DNA of 64,000 nucleotides from Raphanus sativus (Eukaryota > Streptophyta > Magnoliopsida > Brassicales > Brassicaceae). A program made the position numbers and the translations under genes. Shown here one piece after another: positions 1-12,444 of this stretch (position 1 is the first letter of the stretch; each line of letters opens with the position of its first letter). The stretch spans positions 25,189,848 to 25,253,847 of the forward strand of contig NC_079512.1 in the NCBI RefSeq assembly GCF_000801105.2, written 5' to 3'. The notes beneath the pieces are model-generated. The model searched no databases and was not told the origin of the DNA. It was given only the letters and a program-made list of their open reading frames with translations.

Positions 1-3000
1 GCTCAGTTGATCAAAGATGCCTGGATTCATGCTGGAAGTGTTAGCCAAACGATCGCTCAGCTTTGTTGGAAGCTAAAACAAATAAAGAGTGAATTAAAGA
101 AAATAAATAGAGAGAACTACTCTAAAATTCAAGAGAGAGTTATTGAAACTCACAATTTGCTTCAACTTGTGCAGGTGCAGGCATTGCAGGACCCGACTCC
201 AACTAACTTCCAAGCAGAGAGAGACCTACACCAAAAGTGGAATTTCCTTAGAGAAATTGAAGAACTCTACTTCAGGCAGAAATCGAGAATAAATTGGTTG
301 AGAGAAGGAGATTTAAATACCACTTTTTTTCCACAGGATGTGTCTGGTTCGTTATAGCTACAATGCAGTACGAGCTTTCCTCACTGCTTCTGGGGTATGG
401 ATTACTGATCCTGTGGAGATGAGTGAGCATGCGGTAGCGCATTTTCGTTCAGTACTTGGTCCTCTCTATGTGGCGCCGGCTGTTGCCTCAACAACTCAAT
501 GGTTTGGAAGCTTGTTGAATCATGTCGTTACTGCAGAGCAGTGCTCTCAGATGCTGACAATCCCGACTCCTGCAGAGATCAAAAAGACAATGTTCAGGCT
601 CAATGCAAACAAGGCGCCGGGGCCAGACGGGTTAACCTCTGGGTTCTTCAAGTCTGCTTGGGACTCTGTTGGGGATGATGTCGTAAATGCAGTTACTCAC
701 TTCTTCAACTCAGGTTTCCTGCCATCTTCAGCAAATGCCACAATCCTCTCCATGGTTCCAAAGTTTCCTGGAGCATCAAAAGTGACAGAGTTCAGGCCAA
801 TCTCTTGTTTAAATACTATCTACAAGGTGATCTCTCGGCTTATGGTTAAAAGACTTAAACCTATGCTACCAAGCCTCATTTTGCCATGCCAAACAGCCTT
901 TGTGGAAGGGAGATTGCTACTGGAGAATACAGTCCTAGCTAGTGAGCTTATTAATGGCTACCACAAGAACAAAGGCACAAAAAAGATTACCATAAAAGTG
1001 GATATTGCAAAGGCATTTGATACTCTGTCTTGGGATTTCCTCTTCTCGTGCCTTCAGGGTCTAGGAGTCCCATACAAGTTCCTGCACTGGTTGAGCTCCT
1101 GTATCTGCACAACAAATTTTATGGTGGGTTACAATGGAACTGTCAATGGCTACTTCAAAGGTACTAGGGGATTGAGGCAAGGTGACCCCTTATCACCCTA
1201 TCTCTTTGTCATAGCGATGAACTGCCTATCTCATATGCTCAATGATGTGGCTTCTCAATCCCAACTCAAATTCCACCCAAAATGTAAGAAAATCAAGCTT
1301 ACGCACATGTCGTTTGCTGATGATCTTCTGATCTTCATCGAAGGGAACATTGAATCGGTCCAATGTGTTCTCCAAGTCTTGAAAGAATTTGAGGACCGCT
1401 CGGGACTGGCTGTAAGCATGCAAAAGACAAGTTTTTACGCCTCAGGTTTAACAGATGATGAGATAAACAGGATACAGGTATCAACGGGAATGGTGTGTGG
1501 GAACTTGCCTTTTAGATATCTTGGTGTGCCTATGAACTCAAGAAAGCTGTCTCTTGCAAGTAGTGAGCCTCTCCTTCATCAGATCAAGGCTCGGTTCTCC
1601 TCCTGGTCAACAAAAATGCTATCATTTGCTGGAAGACTGGTGCTCATAAAAACAGTGATCTCGGGAATTACCAATTTTTGGTGCTCCTCTTTTGTCCTCC
1701 CCAAAGCATGTATTAACAAGATCAACTCAATGTGCAGTACTTTCCTTTGGCGAGGGAATTTAGAAGGCGCGAACTCCGCAAGAGTAGCTTGGGCAACAGT
1801 AACTACACCAAAGGAGGAAGGTGGATTAGGAGTGAAGGATCTTCAAGTATGGAATAAGGCGTGCTGTCTGCGATTGGTGTGACTTCTCTTCTTCAGACCT
1901 GAATCGGTGTGGGTTTCCTGGTTCAAGGAAGTCATTCTCAAAGGATCAATATCAAACTACTAGAGTACAAAACCCTCTCAGAGTTTTTCTTGGTTAACCA
2001 ACAAACTACTGAAACTTAGTGAAGTCGCTTACCCTTTTATACGCAAATGTATAGGCAATGGAGAAAGCTGCAGGTTCTGGATTGATAATTGGAGTCCGTT
2101 TGGGAAGCTTCAAGACTACTTGGAAGGGGGGAGATCACGCCTTGGAATCTCACAGAATGCGACACTGGCTTCGCTTCACTCTAATGGAGTATGGCATCTA
2201 CCTGCGGCAAGAACAGAGCATCAGCTTCAGGTCCTTTCCTTTATTACTACAATACAATTTGCGGATGCAGAGGATAGCTATGAGTGGCACATATTGGGGA
2301 TATTGGGGAGGATTTCGAGCAAATATATAACAGGAGAAGTCTATAAGCACCTGAGAGGAAGCGGCGTAGTGGAACCCTGGACAAAGGCAATTTGGACATC
2401 TAGAGCCATCCCCCGACAGAGCTTTCATGGATGGTTGGTTGCGCTCAATAGGCTTCCGACGAGAGATAGGCTCATTGGCTGGGGCTTGCAGACGCATGCG
2501 CTTTGTCTTCTTTGCAACAACTGTGATGAATCCAGAGATCATCTCTACTGGGAGTGCTCCTTCTCTTTCGATCTCTGGTCAACTATTGCGAATAGATGTT
2601 GTATTTCTCCAACTCGAACCTGGGATACTAATTTAAATCAGATGTCGACTCTGTCTCTCCCACCGCCGGCTCGCGCTCTAGCACTCCTTGGTTGGCAAGC
2701 CACACTCTACTGGATCTGGAATGAACGGAATCAAAGGCTGCATGCATCGCGGTTTCGATCGGTTGACTCTCTCTTCTCCATCATCGATCACCAACTCAGA
2801 AACAAGATAAGTAGCTTCAGAGTGGAGAACCCCACGAGATCTTCACAAATGTTACAGCTATGGATGCGGTGATCTCTGCCTTCTCAAGACAGTCGCCTCC
2901 AACCAGTTGTTCGATCGAACTTCGTCTCTCTGACCAAACTTCATCTACACGACAAACAACTACGATCTTACAACTTCTATGGACTGATGGGCTTCAACTG

Positions 3001-3142
3001 GACTTTCAAGGATATTGGGTTCTAAAAATATGAGTTACTATTGGGCTTTTGGGTTTCAATTAACTAGAGCAGGTGTGCTTTTGTATAAACATTTCTTTTT
3101 CTTTCTGCATTTTAATATAAAGCTGGTTACAAAAAAAAAAAA
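1..3142 (+). mobile_element. Decayed L1-type LINE, 5' end cut by window edge
   Basis: Three reading-frame blocks belong to one non-LTR retrotransposon. Block 1 (7-357) is the linker between endonuclease and reverse transcriptase, with an REGDLNT-like motif. Block 2 (338-1882) is reverse transcriptase, with LNANKAPGPDG, a VDIAKAFD-like palm motif, RQGDPLSPYLF and the catalytic FADD near 1313-1324. Block 3 (2120-2872) carries the plant zf-RVT region with its Cys/His cluster (LCLLCNNC...H...C). The blocks sit in different frames with stops between them, so the copy cannot be autonomous. The 3' UTR runs to a pure A tract at 3131-3142. The 5' end and target-site duplication are outside the window or unresolved. 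Family assignment is secure; the exact subfamily is not. Confidence 0.93.
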
Positions 3143-3476
3143 CGAGATTATTATCAGCTTGGTCCCTCATTGTAGAAATATCTTACCCTTTCTTCTTCTC
3201 ATCACAGAATCGCACAAAAAAAACCCTTCTCAAAAAAAGTCTATTACTTTAGTTCAGATCGATTTCAATCCAAAGCGGCAAAGGTTATAGGTTTCAGAGA
3301 AGTATCAAAATTAAGAATCTGGAGAAGCTTTGTAATCCGCCAGTACAGAAAGCCTCCCCCCGTTAATGCTTCAAGGTCAGTCCTCAATCCTCATCTTTGC
3401 TTTTCCTCAAAAAAAAAAAAAAATTAACTTTTAAACGAAATTATCGGGGGATAGTTTGTTAGGACTTAGGAGAAGA

Positions 3477-5635
3477 ATGACAACAACACCTACTGGCTCT
3501 AATTCTAATCACAACAGCAACAACAACCCTAGTACGACGAGGTCTTCTTGGGGCACAGGAGCTCAATCCGTGTCGACTAGCGGCAGTGTGGGCTCCCCTT
3601 CTACCACCACCACCACCACCACCCTGGCTACTACTACTACTACTACCGACAGTGCCTTTCTACAGCTCAACAATTTGGACATCCAGGGTGACGATGCTGC
3701 TTCTCAGTTACCTTCTTCTTCTTCTTGGTAATGTTGATTTTTTTTCTCTTCTACTTTCACCTCAATTCCGTAAAGGTCTCCCCTTTTTGAGCTTAGACTT
3801 ATGAATCTTTGTTTCGTAATGAAATAGATGTAAGTATGGGTGTGATTCTATGACCAAAGCTTAGATTTTGGGCTTTTCTGATATCTTTCTAGTAGAGTCT
3901 TTCATTTGCTTATTCAAGTTTGTACAAAGAACCCGCCTCTTTGATTATCCTTCCTTGCTCACACATAGAAAAACTCTTGATTGATTGCTTACTTTGCTTT
4001 CTCATTCTCACTGCAACTTGTTTCAAAGATTTCTTTTTTTTTGTGTGTGTGTAGTTTTTTTAACTGATCATTAATTTATAAGCAGTGGTAAGAAGAAGAA
4101 GAAGAGGGGACAGCGTGCGTCTGGTCCTGATAAAACTGGAAGAGGCCTACGTCAGTTTAGCTTGAAAGGTCTCTCTCTCTCTCTCTCTCTCTCTTTTCTT
4201 CTTTTTTCATCTCTAATGAATTGTGGATGATGCCTTGTAGTTTTGGTTTACACATTTAACTGATCTTTGTGTTCTTTCTCTCAGTTTGTGAAAAGGTGGA
4301 AAGCAAAGTAAGGACAACTTACAACGAGGTAACTACCACCGCCTAGAAAGCAGGCTTCACAATATCTCTCTACCCTTCACTTGTGTTTACGTTATATCTC
4401 ATTGAACTCTCAGGTTGCGGACGAGCTTGTTGCTGAGTTTTCACTCCCCAATAACGATGGAACACCTCCGGACCAGGTATGCTAATTCTTTTTCGACAGT
4501 TTATAAACTTGATCATGTGCGATAACAACACAACAATGGTTGTATATATATATATGTATGCGGTTCTTTTTTTTAAACAGCAACAGTATGATGAGAAGAA
4601 CATAAGAAGAAGGGTGTACGATGCTTTAAACGTGCTCATGGCTATGGATATAATATCCAAGGATAAAAAAGAGATTCAATGGAGAGGTCTTCCTCGGACA
4701 AGCTTAAGCGACATTGAAGAATTAAAGGTTTTCATACCTCCCCCCCCCCCTCCAAACTTTACTTGTTCATGTTCCAAACCTCGTTTTGAATCTTTTTTTT
4801 TTCCTGAATTTGGAGTTTATAATATCTGCAGGCTGAAAGACTCTCACTTAGGAACAGAATTGAAAAGAAAACTGCATATTCCCAAGAACTGGAAGAACAA
4901 GTAATGAATATTAGACACAACCACATACTTCTTCATCTTACTGTTTCCTCTTTACTTACCATAAAAGATTCTTACTTCTCTTCCTTGTTATGTGTGGTTT
5001 GAATAGTATGTAGGCCTTCAGAATCTGATACGGAGAAACGAACACTTGTATAGCTCTGGAAATGCTCCTACTGGCGGTGTTGCTCTTCCCTTTATCCTCG
5101 TCCAGGTTAAATCTTCACCAAAAAGCCTTATTTACCAATCCACAAAGCAAACCGATATTTGTATCATCGTGCTTGGTTCTGTCATTGTCTCATTGTTGTT
5201 GTTGCTATTCTGCCTGCACCAGACACGTCCCCATGCGACCGTGGAAGTGGAAATATCAGAAGATATGCAGCTCGTCCATTTCGATTTCAACAGGTTAAAA
5301 AAGAAACTGAATATCCTCCACAAAAACTTAAATTTACATGACACATCGCTTCTCGACTGTTTTGCAGCACTCCATTCGAGCTCCACGACGACAATTTTGT
5401 CCTCAAGACAATGAAATTCTGCGATCAGCCACCACCATTGAACAACGGTCAAAGTAACAGCCACCAGAGAGCTTCTCACAGTCCCGTGCCTGAAAACAAT
5501 AACGAAGGCCCTAGCACCTATCCAACGCCCCATATGCACCAGTCTCATCCTCAACCACCACAACATCAGCTGCCTGTGACTAACAACGCTTCTGCCCCGG
5601 GGACCATAAAGTCAAGTGTGAAGCCGGAGAACTGA
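3477..5635 (+). CDS. DPB: E2F dimerization partner protein DPB
   Basis: Nine coding exons (3477-3727, 4086-4168, 4285-4328, 4414-4476, 4581-4727, 4832-4900, 5007-5105, 5223-5293, 5368-5635) join in frame to 364 codons, close to Arabidopsis DPB. The protein is a DP winged-helix factor that pairs with E2F in the nucleus to drive G1/S genes. After a Ser/Thr/Asn-rich N-terminus (including a run of seven Thr) come the basic KKKKRGQR segment, GRGLRQFS, and the DNA-recognition motif [13 protein letters not shown] in exon 5. A coiled-coil dimerization stretch (exons 6-7, [13 protein letters not shown]) and the DP-specific core with [14 protein letters not shown] follow. The tail ends in KPEN. I start at ATG 3477 (MTTTPTG), which matches family N-termini. 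The ATG at 3367 is followed at once by a possible 5'-UTR donor. Confidence 0.95.
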
Positions 5636-5880
5636 AGGAAGTAACCTGTATCATTGTTATAAATTATCTGTAAAGTAGAACGAAGTGCTTAGCGGTAGAT
5701 TCACAATTATGGACCTTTTTAGAGTTTGAATATGTAGGCTGAATCTTGACTGTGTTTCTATCTCATATTTGTTAACAAAAGGATGTTTTAAGTTGCAAGA
5801 AGCTAAAGCAAAAAAAAGTCTATGAGAGGATTGCTATATTACAAAAACCAATACATAAAGCTTTTTTTTTTTTTGTTGGT

Positions 5881-6625
5881 TCACTGGAGAGGGGCAAGCC
5901 ACATGTACTCGCTGGATGCAACGGCCTCATGGGTGAGATCATGGAGAGTGTTGGAGGAGAGGTCGTAGAAACCGAAACCTGTGGAATAGCCTGCATAATA
6001 GACTGAATTAGGCTTAAGTCCAGGATACTCGGTTGCAGAGACGCAAAAGGACTCACTCCCGCCTACAAAGATGCAGAGATCTCCAATGTCTTCAGTGTAT
6101 GAACTGATCTTTCGCTCAGGGTCTTGCCTAAACACCCTAAAACTCTTGGGCTTCTTCCTGTAGGAGGAGTTTCCAGAGGGAGGTGTCTTCTTCTGAGACT
6201 CCACTCTTTCTCCTGGAAAAAGCTCGTAGCACCTTTGAAAGGACAAGACTCTTGTCACAAGAGACACACACATTAATAAATCATCAGAAAGCAAGAGGAT
6301 GAATAGCTAACTATATACACTTACCAATGAACAATGAAGTGGTCCCCAGAAGGTGACTCGACCAGGTTTTGAGACTTGTAATATGAGACAACCTCATCTT
6401 GTCTGCTCTTGGGGATGTCGTCAGAGTTAGGGAAACTCTTGTCGGATCGTACAAGTTCATGTCCACCAAAAATGAGCCATCAAATGGTCTCTTAGCCTTC
6501 TTGCTGATGGTCTCCTTGGAAAGAAGATACGGCGTGGCCGCCGTTGACAGCCGCCGCCGTAACTCAGTGAGTCCATGTGATGATGATGATGAGAGCCTAG
6601 AGAGTCGACTCAAAAGCTGAGACAT
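5881..6625 (-). pseudogene. Truncated DUF295 organellar (DOA/DOB-type) gene
   Basis: On the minus strand, exon 1 (6625-6325) begins with a Ser/Arg-rich mitochondrial-type presequence (MSQLLSRLSRLSSSSS) followed by DGSFLVDMNLYDPT, the start of Brassicaceae DUF295 organellar proteins. It then shifts frame into NLVESPSGDHFIVHW, a motif from much later in that family. A GT..AG intron (6324-6233) joins HW to CYELFPGE. Exon 2 (6232-5881) holds the C-terminal DUF295 half: YTEDIGDLCIFVGGSESFCV and LKPNSVYYAG. The central repeat region, roughly 170 residues, is missing and the halves are out of frame, so this is an internally deleted copy. Known family members lack an F-box and go to mitochondria; a role here is doubtful. 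Recognition is from motif memory. Confidence 0.65.
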
Positions 6626-6830
6626 TGTTAAAAGAAAGTGTAAAACCCTAACCGGCTGCTGTCTTAAACCCTAAAAACTAACACTTGTCCTCCATTTCCC
6701 AGAGTTTCCGTTTTTGCTTCTCTGTTTATTAGTGACAAACTCTGCTTCTTCAGATAATAAGGTGGAGGTGTGTTTTATATTATCAATTTGAACCGTTTGA
6801 AATTAATGTTGTACATGTATGGGGATGTAT

Positions 6831-9800
6831 CTATTTCATGTCTACGAATACACCTTCCTTGAACCTCTTGCATAGAGCCTCTACAGCTGAGTCAATCCGT
6901 GCATTATCCTGTAAAACAACAAAAAGGAAACTAATAAGCCTTGAAAAGTGGAAGAAAGAAATGACACTAAATCTTCTGTACCTTTCCCTTCAAGGAGATG
7001 ATGATAGGACCTTGTCTGGATTTCCGGTAACACCCTGGAGAAGAAGATTGAGGTTAAGAACAGAGACTTCAGATGCTCTAAGAGAGGTCAAAGATTGTAT
7101 GTATACCAAGGTATATGTCTGGGAACTCGAGACCAAGTTTGGTCAGAGGTTCTGCAACTTCAACCTGCATTTCCAAGAAAAAACAATCCAAAGTCGCTAC
7201 ACATTATCACCATGGATCTATTGGGAACTATGAGTGTTGGTTACACAAAGATTCTTGCATGAAAAGCAAAGAAAGTAGCAAGGCGCCATGGTAAAATAAA
7301 GAAATGAAAAGGTGGAATCGAAAGTAAAACATACATCTGTCAGAGAAGATGTGATCAAGCGCCTTGACGCGTATAGCTCTATGAGTGATGTACTTCCACC
7401 CAATTTAGTTAGCTCGGTCAGACATTCCCACTCCTCCTCGAGCTCCTCAGTGTTTGTTGCAGCAAGAACAATCACATTGCGGCATTTGATCTACAGAAAT
7501 TGATCAGTGATCAAAACGGGGCATGGAAGGAGAAGGATATTTGAACTTCAAGTGCCGCTGTGACTTGTGAGAGCACCTACCAATGGCAATGAAAGATTTT
7601 CATGATGCAGCAGCTCAGTAATTCCTTCCGGTAACTGAGCCATCTGAAAAGATAAAAGCAATCAACTTGGTGAGAAACCATACACACAACAACAATGCAT
7701 TAAATTCAGAGTTATGTCTCAAGACAGAACTCACTTCATTCCTGTCACCTGTGCACTGCTCGCTGATAAGATGCCTAAGGTACTCCTCAAATTCTTCATC
7801 AGGTGCCTGAATAAACCCGACTTTATTAGCTTCTTACATTACTTACTGACATTCGGATACATTTAGATGTTTTATGGCAACTATCTTAACCATGAGCTTG
7901 TGTCAGAATGAAAGAGATAGTTACCAGGCGAACCCCAAAGCCTTAGCAACACCAGCCAGAGTTACATCTGAATGCAAAGGGCCAACTCCTCCATAAATAA
8001 ACACCTCCAAAAGCATCAACCACAGAAAATCAGTTAGTTGAATCTTACCAAAGACAAAACCTATCTTTGCACTTATGCTCATGTGTTTTTAACCAACTTA
8101 CCATATCACAGACAGACCTTTGGCGGTCAACTTCTTCGGATACAGAATCTATCTGTTTAGAGAAACACAGAGAGTACGATTTATTATCTCTGGTTGATAC
8201 AACAAAGATAATTGGGTAAAAATCTCACTCACATCATTCCGAAGAACAGAAGATTGTTGCACCGACCAACCAACAGAAGTCAGCTTTTTACACAAACACA
8301 GTCCTAAATGGTCTTCAACAGTGCCCAGACCTGAGCTATGGAGCATATTGTTCTGTTGACATAAATAGTTACCAAAGGAAGAGCCTTTGTGATAAGAAGT
8401 AAAATGACTTACAGGATCTCATCCCCAACAGCAATGACGGAGGCCAAAAGCACCTCGTGTTTTTGTTGTGAATCAACGTCATTCTTGATAGAAGCATTTT
8501 TCTTGACTCTGCCAGCCCTCTCTAACCTCCCATCAGAAAGCAAATAAGCAGGTTTGAATTTCTCTTTACTGCTGCTGGTGTCGTTAACAGACAATAACGC
8601 GTTGGGAACAGTATCATGAATACTCCCAATTGATGTATATCTGGTATAGTCAGAAATATTAAAAAAAAATACATTTTGCAGAAAAAAAATGAAACTGTAG
8701 TGGGGGAGAACTTGTACCCCTGGTCATAAAGACTGCAATACTTGACCTTGCAAGTCAAGAGAAATGCCCAAACATCTCTGCACAGGAAACATTAATAAAG
8801 AAAAAATAATCACAATCCAAAATTGCTCTAGTGCACGTTAATAAGAAGATATGATATGATGAAGGGGAGAAAAAAAGGACACCTATAAGACCAATCCAAA
8901 ATAGGATTCACCCTCATAAAGGGCGGCCATCCAGGGGAACTAGGAGAGAACTGCTCTTGACCAACCTGGAATAAAGAAATCAATGAGAAGCAATCAATCA
9001 CAATGACCAAACTTTTTCACAAGTTGTACAAAATATTTTGCGTATGAATCTTGAGATTTGAAGGTGAAAGCTAACCGCAGTAGGATCACCAATTCGGACA
9101 CCAAGAAAAATGGCTCTAATTGGATTAGCTTTTAACAATGCCTCCAACCCGGATTTGAAATCCTGGCGAATGATATCAAGTTGCAAATCATAACTGCACC
9201 ATATAGCATAAGATGATTAGCCAACCAACCAACCAGCAGAAAAAAATATGTAAATGGTAAGAGCAGAGCTTTTTTTACTTACGTTTGAGCTGCATCATAT
9301 GTGAATGCATTGATCTCAGTGAAGGCAGAAGGGCTCTCGAAGTATATGGTCCTGACTGGAAAATTGGATAGACCTCCATTAGAAGAACTCATCTCTTTGT
9401 TATGCAAAAAGTAGCCGGCTCTAAGAAGGTGCAGTAACACCTAGAATCATGATGAAAGTCACCCAATTATTACTACTCAGAAAATAGAAAAGAGTCAAAA
9501 ACAGGAAACAGTTTTTGAACCTACAGTCGAATCTTTTCCTCCATTGAAACTGAACGCGACCTCTTCGATACTGCACAAGTCAGACCGTTTGAAGAATCAG
9601 TTAATAAGTAGAATTGCATTAAATGATTAACTTATCTTAAACCTAATGTAAGCTTTGTGCATCGTATACGCACGACACACACAGGTCAAACAAGAAATGG
9701 ACAGAAGCATCATTAATTTTTTAACAGTACATGTTACTAGATTGGATTGAAAAACATTATAAATTTATAACTAAGTAGTTTGCAATAAATGATCTTGACA

Positions 9801-10234
9801 ATGATCACACACACACACACACATGTCAAACAAGAAATGAACAGAAAACATCATTACTTTTCAACTAGTAGTACAAGACTTTTTTCACGTTACTGGATTG
9901 GATTGACAAAACACTACAACTGCTAATGTCTTTGTCCAATCCAATCGATTAATAAAGACCATAAGAAATTAAGAACCAGAAAAAAAAAAAAGTATAAAAC
10001 TTTGAATCATAGTGAAAGTTTGTTTAGTCAAAGCTTTGATAAGACAATGAATCTGAAGATCATCAAGACTTTAATGAATGAAGTAAAAATAAACGAGAGC
10101 AAATAAGAGAAGAGGAGAGAGCTCACGACTCACGAGTAAAGAGAAAGAGGTCGTTTGATGACGAAGACGGCGTTGTTGTACTTGGTCTTCAACCTCTTAT
10201 CATCACTTTCTCTAATCGCTTTGTCGATCTCCAT
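6831..10234 (-). CDS. FAD synthase-like: PAPS-reductase domain plus MoCF/cinA-like domain
   Basis: Sixteen exons on the minus strand (10234-10134, 9570-9525, 9440-9283, 9193-9076, 8965-8883, 8777-8718, 8640-8413, 8335-8233, 8152-8102, 8004-7925, 7806-7735, 7643-7581, 7490-7335, 7164-7107, 7034-6982, 6908-6831) match the Arabidopsis At5g03430 product. The N-terminal part is an adenylyl-transferring PP-loop domain with SFNGGKDST (residues 41-49), GVRIGDP and [13 protein letters not shown]. The C-terminal part resembles molybdopterin-binding/cinA domains ([23 protein letters not shown]). Together this is the fusion of eukaryotic FMN adenylyltransferases such as FLAD1, though with the two domains in the opposite order to human FLAD1. 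Exon 10 is one base short: the codons for AKAFGVRL need one more T near 7936, so the tail is out of frame. Restored length would be about 502 residues. A sequencing slip is possible. Confidence 0.88.
9672..9925. repeat. Degenerate ~140-bp tandem duplication in intron 1 of FAD synthase-like gene
   Basis: Two copies lie in the long intron between 9570 and 10134. Both contain GTCAAACAAGAAATG, ACAGAA..CATCATTA and a later GGATTGGATTGA-like block. The second copy starts with a (CA)n run at about 9810. The copies are diverged but collinear. Confidence 0.7.
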
Positions 10235-10753
10235 CTCTCCTGTGGAGCAACAATGAAAAGACAAATCCACAATGCTCAGAGAATCTAGGAAACTCAAAAA
10301 AGCCAAATGCTTTTGAATCTATAGATTTGAGGAGTTTTTTTGGATAAACTGAAAGTTCTCACCTTTTTTCCCGACAACTCGAAAATCGCGTCGGAAGTAC
10401 AATAACTAGATTGCTTCTCGAGATGGAGAAGAAGACAACAGAAAGAAGATATTCGTTTTGGACAAAGAGAGATTCTTCTTCTTGGAATTTTCTGAAATAT
10501 TATTTTATTTCTCTTGTATTCTGTTCCAAAGTTCCATCATTTTATTGCCCATATTTGATTTATCTAAAACCCACCAAAAATCTTAATATAAAAAAAAAAA
10601 AAAAAAAAAACAGAGAAAGACAAAAGCTTGCTCATTTAAATTTTCCTTATTTGTCGAAACTAGATCCATATTACGTTCTCTGAGAAACACAAATCACGCA
10701 AGTTAAAATTATTTTCACTGAAATAATAGGGTCTATCTATATTAGTAGATTAA

Positions 10754-11370
10754 GGTGCCGACTGGTTTTCCCGCTACCACCTGCAAACGCAGCTTTTGCG
10801 GTTTATAGCGGTTGTTGGCGTTTCGAAACAATCACAGAAAACGCTACAAATCGCTTCAAACCGCTCTGAACCTCTTAAAATCAAAAGCTGGTTCCAGCTA
10901 GCGTTTGCGGTTGCGGGCGGTTGCGGGAAGGTAAATTTTTTTTTTAAAAAACAGAATAAATAAAAATAATACTAAAAATATCCAATAAAAATTTTCAATT
11001 GAAATAATAGAAATTGTAAAATGTATTCATATCATATTTCAATTTATATTATAAAATTCAAAACTAAAATATTTTCTATAAATTTTTAAAATTGAATAAT
11101 ATGATTTTATAAATATAAATTTTATATTTATCATATTTTTATGATTTTTAATATTTTTATAATTACATAAAATGTAAATATTGTTAAATTATTATTTAAC
11201 AGATGTTGCGTTTGGTAGTTTATCAGTCATAAGAGTCCCGCAAACGCAACAATTTCTAACAACTGTACCAATCGTACAAATCTCTAGAAAACGCTTAAAA
11301 CCGCAACCATCCGCACCCGCAAACTCCCGCAACCGCAACTGCAACCGCTGCGGTTACACCAGTCAGGCCC
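10754..11370 (+). mobile_element. PIF/Harbinger-type MITE, copy A
   Basis: A 617-bp element is flanked on both sides by TAA (10751-10753 and 11371-11373). Its ends are GGTGCCGACTGGTTTTCCCGC and the complement of GGGCCTGACTGGTGTAACCGC, so the terminal inverted repeats share a GACTGGT core. The ends are rich in AACCGC/GCGGTT motifs and the middle is AT-rich. There is no transposase. The 3-bp TAA duplication and GGGCC-type ends fit Tourist/Harbinger MITEs. Confidence 0.82.
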
Positions 11371-11499
11371 TAAGAAGCTTCGCTTTCATAGGATTGAGTA
11401 AGAATAGTTCTGAAGATAAGTCACGGTCCAATGATTTTGCTTTTATGACAACTTTTCTTTGGGCAATCTGAGTGAGTGCGCGACTCGGACTCGTAATAA

Positions 11500-12107
11500 G
11501 GGCCTGATTGGTGTAACCGCAGCGGTTGCGGTTGCGGGAGTTTGCGGGTGCGGGTGATTGTGGTTTTAAGCGTTTTTAGAGATTTGTACGACTGGTATAG
11601 CTGTTAGAAATTGTTGCGTTTGCGGGACTCTTATGACTGGTAAACTACAAAACACAACATCTGTTAAATAATAATTTAACAATATTTACATTTTATGTAA
11701 TTATAAAAATATTAAAAATCATAATAATATGATAAATATAAAATTTATTTATAAAATCATATTATTCAATTTTAAAATTTATAGAAAATATTTTAGTTTT
11801 GAATTTTATAATATAAATTGAAATATAATATGAATACATTTTACAATTTCTATTATTTCAATTGAAAATTTTTATTGGATATTTTTAGTATTATTTTTAT
11901 TTATTCTGTTTTTAAAGAAAAAAAAATTATTCTCCCGCAACCGTCCGCAACCGCAAATGCTAGCTGGAACCAGCTTTTGATTTTAAGAGGTTCGGAGCGG
12001 TTTGAAGCGATTTGTAGCGTTTTTTGTGATTGTTTCGAAACGCCAACAACCGCTATAAACCGCAAAAGCTGCGTTTGCGGGTGGTAGCGGGAAAACCAGT
12101 AGGCACC
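11500..12107 (-). mobile_element. PIF/Harbinger-type MITE, copy B (inverted relative to copy A)
   Basis: A 608-bp element starts with GGGCCTGATTGGTGTAACCGC and ends with GGGAAAACCAGTAGGCACC, flanked by TAA at 11497-11499 and 12108-12110. It is almost the exact reverse complement of copy A along its whole length. Only about 125 bp separate the two copies. Confidence 0.82.
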
Positions 12108-12360
12108 TAAATAACCAATCGCAGTTGCTCCTATCAAGGTCATACCCGTTTTCTTAACCCATATCCCACGTTCATCTCTGCCTTTTCTTTTCACTTTTCA
12201 ATACTCTTTAATCATCTTCTTAAGAGAAATTAACAAAATACCACAAAATTTCAAACTAACCATTTACATGAAAATAATCGGAAAGGTCAATAGGAAAGCA
12301 GGGCACTGAATTCTCTAATCATATACTCTAAATAGTTACACTCTCCAACTAATTACAAGA

Positions 12361-12444
12361 CCGACCTTAGCTCAGTTGGTAGAGCGGAAGACTGTAGTAG
12401 TTGCTGTGATCTTTAGGTCGCTGGTTCGATTCCGGCAGGTCGGA
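12361..12444 (+). tRNA. tRNA-Tyr (GTA), with intron
   Basis: The acceptor stem CCGACCT pairs with AGGTCGG before discriminator A. The D arm (TTAGCTCAGTTGGTAGAG) and T arm (GCTGGTTCGATTCCGGC) are intact and double as pol III A and B boxes. The anticodon GTA is at 12394-12396. About 11 nt (12398-12408) between anticodon loop and 3' stem are a canonical tRNA-Tyr intron just after position 37. A T run follows at 12445 as the pol III terminator. The 3' CCA is not encoded. Confidence 0.96.

Noticed and set aside
4479..4904. 141-codon frame inside DPB
   Set aside because: It reads through two DPB introns and only its middle (exon 5) is conserved; splice sites explain it.
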